Shown here piece by piece: positions 18,491 to 24,162 of a stretch of 24,162 bases of DNA. The notes under the pieces were generated by a model, which worked only from the letters and a program-made list of their open reading frames with translations, was not told the origin of the DNA and did not search any database. This DNA is from Punctularia strigosozonata HHB-11173 SS5 (lineage: Eukaryota > Basidiomycota > Agaricomycetes > Corticiales > Punctulariaceae), in the NCBI RefSeq assembly GCF_000264995.1, contig NW_006767434.1, positions 1,026,317 to 1,050,478 on the forward strand, read 5' to 3'. The translations under genes and the position numbers were made by a program. Numbering within the stretch: the stretch's first letter is position 1; every line of letters starts with the position of its first letter.

Positions 18491-19995
18491 TCATCCCAGC
18501 AACGGCAGCCTCTCCTCCCTATCCTCCCGCGCCGCACCGCCGACCTTGAACTTCGTGAGCTCCGGCACGGCCAAGTCGTCGTAAGGCGCCAGGTCGTCCA
18601 CGCCCGCCCGCCTCAGGTCGTCCGCCGTGAGCCAGTAGCGCCTCGGCATGATCTTGCCCCCGAACGCGCCGTCGACGTGGTTCGCGCACAAGAGCGCGAC
18701 CGCGATGTTGACGACGTGCAGCGGGACGAGCGCGAACGCGGCCGCCCACGCCGCGCCCAGCGCCCGCCGCTCGAACCGGAGCAGCGGGCCCTTGCACCCC
18801 GGGAGGCGGGTGCGCGCGAAGCACGACGCGCTCGGCGCGGCCTCGTGCAGCGGGCTGTGGTAGCCGCAGCACGCGAGCGATTCCTGGATGACGAGCCGCG
18901 CGAGGGGCGTGTACCACTCGCTCCAGGCGAGGTTGAGCTTGCGGTCGAGCGCGAAGGCGGCCCGTTTGTACGCGACGTAGCCGATCGTGAGGAGCGAGAC
19001 GAAGGCGGGCCAGAGGAAGAGGGCGTAGAGCGCGAGGAGCGGGCGGGAGTGTAGGAGCGTGCCGCAGAACCCGACGACGGAGGAGAGGAGAAGGATGGCG
19101 GAGGAGAGGGCGAGGAGGGCGAGGATGTCTGGGTCGGTGTAGCGGAGGACGTCGGCGTGGGTCCAGGCTACGGAGGATACCAAGTTAGGAAGTGGAAGAG
19201 TCTGGATACCTAGGATCGCTCACAATCAAAACATGTTGCTAGAAAACAGAACAGCCCGACCATGCCGTACGCGAAGACCGACAGAGAAGAGAACAGGAGA
19301 CACCATTTGGAGATGTTCCAGGGCTCGGCCTCCACATTCTGTTGGGCCCGTCGATGCCTCCGCGACGGAACGAACCACCGCCATGAGATCGTCGTCGGCG
19401 GACTGGGAGGGATCAAGCGGGCAGCTGGCCACTTCGAAGTGAGCTTGTACTTGATGTCCGGCGGAAGATGGGGCGCATAGTCGTCAGAAACAGGGTGTTT
19501 TTCAGGCATCCTAGACGGGTTTCTCTTCGTATCGTCGACGCGGGGATAGGTGCGGGTAGACCGGGTTCTCCTCTGCGACTCGTAATTCGGAGGAGGCGAG
19601 CGACTTGGAATCGTAGCTTCGTCTCTCAGGTAGTCGGGCGTGGGCAGTCGCGTCGGTTCCTTCTCGATCCCGTACGGATCACCGCCGACCGCTTCCCCTT
19701 CGTCCCATTTTCCAGAGCGCGCCGAGGCTCCCGTATTGCGCCGTGACAAGCTCGCCCAAAACGCCTCCTTGTTTTCCTCCCATGTCGGGGCCGACGACGA
19801 CGACGGTCGGCTCTGCTGGCAGGGACACGGGCTCGCACAAGCCTCTTCTCGAGGAGACGCAGCAGGTTGGATTTGATAAGGCGCAGATGGATCCACCAGA
19901 CGATCCGAGGCCCGAGGCAGATGGGTCGACCGTTTACGGGCGGACGAGTACGAGTTCAAAGCCGACGAGCTCGACGAAGGGTACCGATAGTCCAT
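18491..19995 (-). CDS. tetraspanin with long cytosolic N-terminal tail
   Basis: Two exons on the minus strand, 19995-19224 and 19167-18491, are joined through a 56-nt GTGAGC..CTAAC..GTAG intron and give 482 residues. The first 230 or so residues are hydrophilic, rich in Ser, Pro and Arg. Four hydrophobic spans follow: WCLLFSSLSVFAYGMVGLF; ILALLALSSAILLLSSVVGF; LLALYALFLWPAFVSLLTIG; and FALVPLHVVNIAVALLC. Between spans 3 and 4 is a large loop with the hallmark CCG (CCGYHSP) and two further cysteines (PSASC and PGC), as expected for the second extracellular loop. This pattern fits fungal Tsp2/Tsp3-type tetraspanins, which organise plasma-membrane microdomains; in pathogens tetraspanins act in infection structures. 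The tail ends EERLPLLG. The intron falls in the first extracellular loop (CFDSWTHADV). Confidence 0.85.
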
Positions 19996-20449
19996 CGGGA
20001 ACGCGAGCCGGAGAGCACACCACTTTGCATCGTAACACGGCGCTCAGACACACGTTCAACATTGTGCTTTGAGTTTGACGTGAGTGAAGAGCAGCCCAGT
20101 TGACGGACTCGAGCGGGGTCAAGTTCGCGGGCGTGACCTGATGGGGAAAATCCCCTGAACAGCGAGAACGCAGGGGCCGACGATTCGTGCAGGTCTGGAA
20201 TGCACCTATGGCTCTACCGGTGTGGTATGCGAAGGAATATGCATGTACTCGGTCAAACAAGACAAAAGAAAAAGAAACGACAAACGGAGTCCACAAAAAA
20301 AAAGAGCGTGCGCGTATATGCTAGATATAGTGAGGGGATGCAAACCTGTCCACGATATAAGGTCCGTAGATGCGATTTTTATTATATAGAATACACTACT
20401 GTTTCTGCTCCGAACAAGGAAAAGAGGGACGAGCCGAGGTAGGAAGAAC
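19996..20449. other. intergenic between two minus-strand genes
   Basis: This holds the promoter of the tetraspanin gene and the 3' flank of the LEA_2 gene. A-rich tracts occur near 20265-20305. No coding region is supported. Confidence 0.5.
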
Positions 20450-21972
20450 TCAAGGGGCCGATTGGGACAGCTCGACGGGACACGGCGCGTTGGTGACGCT
20501 CGTCGCGGAGACCTTTTTGCCGATGAGGCCGAAGATGTCCATCGTCAGCACGAGCTTGAACTTGAGGCCCGGCCGCTTGCCGTCGGTGTAGAACGCCTTG
20601 TTCCTGCACGCGTCGTACCAGGTCGTCCCTGTGCCCCCGCACGCGCCATCAGCACCATGAACACAAAACAAAGAAAAACACGAGGGGGAAGACAAAAAAA
20701 AGAGGGAGACTAACACGTCGTGTCCGAGTCGTTCACGGCGACGTACGTAAAGTTGAGCGGGAGGCTGACGTGCGTGAACGTCTTGGCCTTGTACGTCTGG
20801 TGCCCGATCTCGCCCGAGGCGACCTTGAAATTCGTGTCCGTGTCGAACACCTCCGCCTTCATGCTCGTCATCCGGAGCGGGAGGAAGTTGCTGCCGGTGT
20901 CGACCTGCATGTCCGCCGCGGAGGCGAAGGTGAAGTTGGCCGGGGAGCGGGAGAAGCGGGTCGGGATCGACTTGGCGAAGGAGCCGGTGGCGTTGACGAG
21001 CGGCGTGTCCGAGTTGAGCTGGAGCGAGGGCACGCGGGGGATCGTGAACGCGAGTATGATGCCGACGCTGACGAACGTTTCCTCGGTCAGCGATCGTTCG
21101 TCCTTCGACCCCGAGCGAGTAAAGCGCGCGCAAAATAAAATAAAATAAAAAACTCACGCGACGCAGACGCCGAACATGACGAACACGAGCGTCCGCCTCG
21201 TCATGAACTGCATGCCACAGCACCCGCGCTGGTCGCGGTTCCACTCCCTCCACTTCTGGAGCGCGCTCTCCTTCCGCTCCTTCTTCTTCCCCTTCTTCGT
21301 CATCTCCTGCAGCTCGCGCTTCGACCATTCGGGACCGAGCCCGGGCACGGTGACGAGTTCGACGTTGCCGTCGCCCGTGTTGATCCCGCCCTCGAGCTGC
21401 GCCGGGTGCGCGTAGTCGCCTTCGTACTTGGTGTCGGCGAGCGTCGGCGTGGCGGGTGACGGGGTCGGGATAGGGTGGTACCTGAACGAGGACGAAAGGG
21501 GGAGGTGATGATCAGTAAAACACGTTTCAGCTACAGTACGAAAGCAGGACAGAGCGCATATATGCGCACGTCCGCGCCGCGAGAGAAGCACAGAGATATC
21601 CAAGCATTGATCGCACACCACTCACCCAGCAGCAGTGGTCTGCCCGAACGCCTGGCTGTACCTCGGCCCCGCGTTGTTGAAATCCGCGTATACGTCCCAT
21701 CCCTGGTCCGCGCCGAGATCGTCTTCCTCCTGCAAGCCTTTCACGGGCTGAGTCCTAGGCCCCTGGTCAAAATACGACGCCGGCCGATTCGCGTACCCCG
21801 CGCCCGCCGGCGGCGCCGCGACGTTGCCGGTGCCAAAAAAGGTAGAGGACGAGTCCCTCCGTGCGCGGTCCGGCTGCGGGTACGACGCGGGATACTCGAC
21901 GTTGAGCGCATCGCCCGAGGTGCGTGGGCGGTTGTAGAACGAGGAGACGGCGGAGCGGCGGTCGGGCTCCAT
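20450..21972 (-). CDS. LEA_2-like single-pass membrane protein
   Basis: Four exons on the minus strand, 21972-21626, 21481-21158, 21067-20715 and 20628-20450, give 400 residues. The N-terminal half is polar and disordered (DRARRDSSSTFFGTGN, PGLGPEWSKRELQEMTKKGK). A basic helix and RDQRGCCGMQF lead into one transmembrane span, RTLVFVMFGVCVAVGIILAF, which is continuous only after splicing. The C-terminal part (about 220-400) is an all-beta-type domain with NFTFASAADMQVD, FLPLRMTSMKAEVFD and VSLPLNFTYVAVND, ending in WYDACRNKAFYTDGKRPGLK and a strand ending CPVELSQSAP. This layout matches fungal proteins with a LEA_2 (NDR1/HIN1-like) domain, thought to sit at a membrane with the domain in a lumen or outside. 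Three introns (144, 90 and 86 nt) all have good signals. The ATG at 21972 is chosen over the open upstream extension because of its G at -3 and the sequence character change. Exact role unknown. Confidence 0.75.
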
Positions 21973-22392
21973 CGCTGGAGTTTTTTGGTCGGGTTGGTGG
22001 GGATAAGGCCGGAGACTGTAGCTGTAGCGCCTTGCTAGAGGTCGTCGGGATCGTCGTCGAGGAAAGGAGCGAGGGAGACTCGGTGCTCGTCGCTGTGAAC
22101 GGCGATGAGGGATGTGTGAGAGGTCACACGGCGCTTCGAGACCGCGGTCGGTGGGCGCCTGATTTGGCAGGCCCCGTTCCGTCATCGGGCGCTTGCTACG
22201 AACGTTGACACTCTCTACCGAGTTTCGGTCCAATGACCCTGGACTGAATAAAGCCATCTCTTTACCATTTACGGTCTGATAAAGATTGATGGAGGGGCCA
22301 TGCATTTGGCATTGGACGCTCCGAGTCGTCCAACGTACCCTCTACTCTCCTGAGACAACTCCCACTATCACTGAAACCTTTGTTACATACCC
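21973..22392. promoter_or_regulatory. shared promoter region of two divergent genes
   Basis: The LEA_2 gene is read leftward from 21972 and the Cys-rich gene rightward from 22393, so these 420 bases hold both promoters. The minus-strand frame stays open over most of it, but the peptide is Arg/Pro-rich and looks non-coding. No clear TATA box is seen. Confidence 0.45.
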
Positions 22393-23022
22393 ATGGGCGA
22401 CGAAATTCTCATCGCCATACCCGCATCGACCCTCCGACGGCGCGAGGAAGAGGCCGCACGGCGCAAGCTCGAGCAGGGAGACGTGTCCGAACACAGACAG
22501 GGCGTCGCAAGAGCACGCTGCACCGGCTGCGGGACTGAGCTGCGGGACGAAGACGCAGGGACCGGGTTCGGCGAGAACGTGCTGGACACGAGCTGCCGCG
22601 ATTGCGGGTACCGAACATGTTTGGCGTGCACGGGGCAACGCCGCCGAGGCGGGCCCTCCTCTCCCATATTTTTCAACAACGGGCGATGCTCAGATGACAA
22701 CCCTTTTTAGGAACGTGCCGATGCCTAAAGTCCAACTTTGACGAGAAAGTACTGCGATCTCACACCGCGTTGGCACCACGGAAGCCACCGCGACCCTCGC
22801 TCCGTTCCCAAGGTCGACGATAAGGAGCTCATCGAGCGCTACACCGGCGACCGGCACCCTGCGGACCCGGACGTGCTCGACGAATGCTACGAGGACGCCG
22901 ACCGAACATGTGGAAACTGTGGACAGATGAGACGATGCCTTAAGGACGAATACAAGATGAAGGCGGAGTACAAGACAGGCTCGGCGTCGAAACGGATGGA
23001 GGAGATGGGCTTGGGGGAATAA
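22393..23022 (+). CDS. Cys-rich basidiomycete protein with apparent frame break
   Basis: The 5' exon (22393-22648) encodes a charged N-terminus, then CTGCGTEL and CRDCGYRTCLACTG. Removing 22649-22710 as a GC-AG intron continues RRRGTCRCLKSNFDE. After this the frame must move by one base to reach KYCDLTPRWHHG, ending YTGDRHPADPDVLDECYED, CGNCGQMRRCLKDEYK and a stop at 23022. The order CxxCxxRTCxxC, RGTCxC, SNFxxxYCDxxPxWYH, GDRHP matches a family of uncharacterised agaricomycete proteins I recall, so both halves belong together. The odd base is in GACGAGAAAGTACTGC, an A run of three where two would restore the reading. This may be a sequencing error or a recent frameshift; the weak GC donor adds to the doubt. 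Paired cysteines suggest zinc binding. Confidence 0.55.
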
Positions 23023-23515
23023 ATGGAAACAGAGCTGTTATGCTCGCATCCCCGGTACTGGTCTTGCTATCACGAACACGAGCCTTCGGAGTATGCCTTT
23101 GACGTTTGCCTTCGTGTTCGTGTTGGATGACGGACAGGACTTGTGAAGATATCGGGAGAAAAGATTATACTCGGCCGTTTCTCACCGAAGTCAGCTGCTC
23201 AGTACAGTGAAGCTTTGAAGAACGATGACCATCGCGATCTCCCTGAACGTGCAGCTCGTACATAACTCGCGCATCTGCGCGCCCATCGCTGACATAGCGT
23301 GGTCGGGTGGAGAGCAGGTCGCCGCGCCAGGATTGGCTGGCCAACGCTGATGAGCGTGGCGAGTGCTCACGTGACCGCCTCCTGCTTTATCATTCCTTCT
23401 CATCTCGCGGCGCCGTATAAATCGACCGTTTGCAGCCCTGTTCCGCTCATCCTTCTCCCGAATCGCGCCCTTGGCCTCGGCTGTACTTGTAGACATCCAG
23501 CGCGCAAAGCACACG
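23023..23515 (+). promoter_or_regulatory. promoter of thioredoxin reductase
   Basis: A perfect TCACGTGA lies at 23367-23374, an ATTGG (inverted CCAAT) at 23332-23336 with CCAAC at 23341-23345, and a TATA box TATAAAT at 23416-23422, about 95 bp before the ATG, followed by a pyrimidine-rich leader. TCACGTGA is the Cbf1-type E-box linked in fungi to sulfur and redox metabolism; its use here is inferred. No gene is seen between 23023 and 23330. Confidence 0.55.
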
Positions 23516-24162
23516 ATGGCACCCGTCACCAACGGTAAAGGCGCCCGCTCGTCCAAGATGCACTCCAAAGTCGTACGTTCGAACTCTTACCGCAGCGATC
23601 CATGGGGGGTCGTTTAACCACAAAAACATTCGCATCGCAGGTCATCATCGGCTCGGGCCCCGCAGGGCACACCGCCGCGATCTACCTCGCCCGCGCGAAC
23701 CTCAACCCGGTCCTCTTCGAGGGCTTCATGGCCAACGGCTTCGCCGCCGGCGGCCAGCTCACCACCACCACCGACGTCGAGAACTTCCCCGGCTTCCCCT
23801 CCGGCATCCTCGGCCCCGAACTCATGGACAAGTTCCGCGCGCAGTCCCTCCGGTTCGGCACGCAGATCATCACCGAGACGATCACCAAGCTCGACCTCTC
23901 CCAGCGGCCCTTCCGGTACTGGCGCGAGATGCAGGAGGGCGGCGAGCCCGAGACGGCGGACACGATCATCATCGCGACGGGAGCGAGCGCGAAGCGGCTC
24001 GGGCTCAAGGGCGAGGACACCTACTGGCAGAGCGGCATCTCCGCCTGCGCCGTCTGCGACGGCGCCGTCCCCATCTTCCGCAACAAGCCCCTCGCCGTGA
24101 TTGGCGGAGGCGATTCCGCGGCCGAAGAAGCGACCTGTGAGTTACCTCCTCAGTAACCCCCC
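23516..24162 (+). CDS. TRR1: cytosolic NADPH thioredoxin reductase, 5' part
   Basis: Exon 1 (23516-23572) and exon 2 (23641-24136) give 184 residues before a GTGAGT donor at 24137; the rest lies beyond the window. Full-length low-molecular-weight reductases have about 320-350 residues. Seen in order: an N-terminal extension ([19 protein letters not shown]), the FAD-binding [51 protein letters not shown], the redox-active CAVCDG, and the NADPH-binding start [13 protein letters not shown]. It transfers electrons from NADPH through FAD and the Cys pair to thioredoxin, for peroxide defence, sulfate assimilation and ribonucleotide reduction. Lack of a clear targeting peptide suggests cytosol. Assignment is firm; only the 3' end is missing. 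Confidence 0.95.

Noticed and set aside
20450-21328. 292-residue minus frame across the LEA_2 introns
   Set aside because: The Arg/Gly-rich middle is out of frame with the conserved exons; four spliced exons give a continuous membrane span and beta domain.
21973-22305. N-terminal extension of the LEA_2 protein
   Set aside because: The open frame continues upstream, but the peptide is Arg/Pro-rich without conservation clues and would take up most of the divergent promoter.

Overview
This window reads as filamentous basidiomycete DNA, probably an agaricomycete. The genes are cut by many 47-90 nt introns with GTRNGY donors, CTNAY-like branch sites and YAG acceptors. GC is high in coding DNA, and the families present (fungal TKL kinases with HGD catalytic loops, an Msb2-type signalling mucin, an E(z)-type SET protein, a long-tailed tetraspanin, a LEA_2 membrane protein, thioredoxin reductase) fit that group. 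All gene models below were spliced by eye. Each multi-exon CDS was checked for a length divisible by three and for protein continuity across junctions. No RNA gene, CRISPR array or intact transposon was seen.

Layout. 1-1812: degenerate GC-rich tandem repeats, an AT-rich gene-free stretch and a CT microsatellite. 1813-4980 (+): an 11-exon gene whose product carries two TKL kinase domains made by an internal duplication that kept its intron positions. 4981-6634: no firm gene, one orphan intron signal, and the pyrimidine-rich promoter of the next gene. 6635-10441 (+): an Msb2-like signalling mucin of about 1183 residues. 10467-10963: its 3' flank, with a 297-N assembly gap between two identical 76-bp stretches that each follow a poly-C run. 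11883-14958 (+): a 15-exon E(z)/EZH2-like histone methyltransferase with an extra half CXC zinc module. 15548-16176 (-): a small XPA-C-terminus-like protein with MluI-box motifs upstream. 17026-17886 (+): a compact gene of unknown function with a 19-bp tandem repeat just upstream of a TATA box and a spliced leader. 18491-19995 (-): a tetraspanin. 20450-21972 (-): a LEA_2-like single-span membrane protein. 22393-23022 (+): a cysteine-rich fungal protein with an apparent one-base frame break. 23516 to the end (+): the 5' part of cytosolic thioredoxin reductase.

The genes do not form an obvious pathway or cluster. Several act at the cell surface or in signalling (mucin sensor, tetraspanin, LEA_2 protein, double kinase), one in chromatin (E(z)-like), one possibly in DNA repair, and one in redox homeostasis. 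The most unusual points are the double kinase with a normal first domain and a degenerate second one, the duplicated CXC half-module in the E(z)-like protein, and the phased 19-bp repeats in the promoter of the unknown gene.
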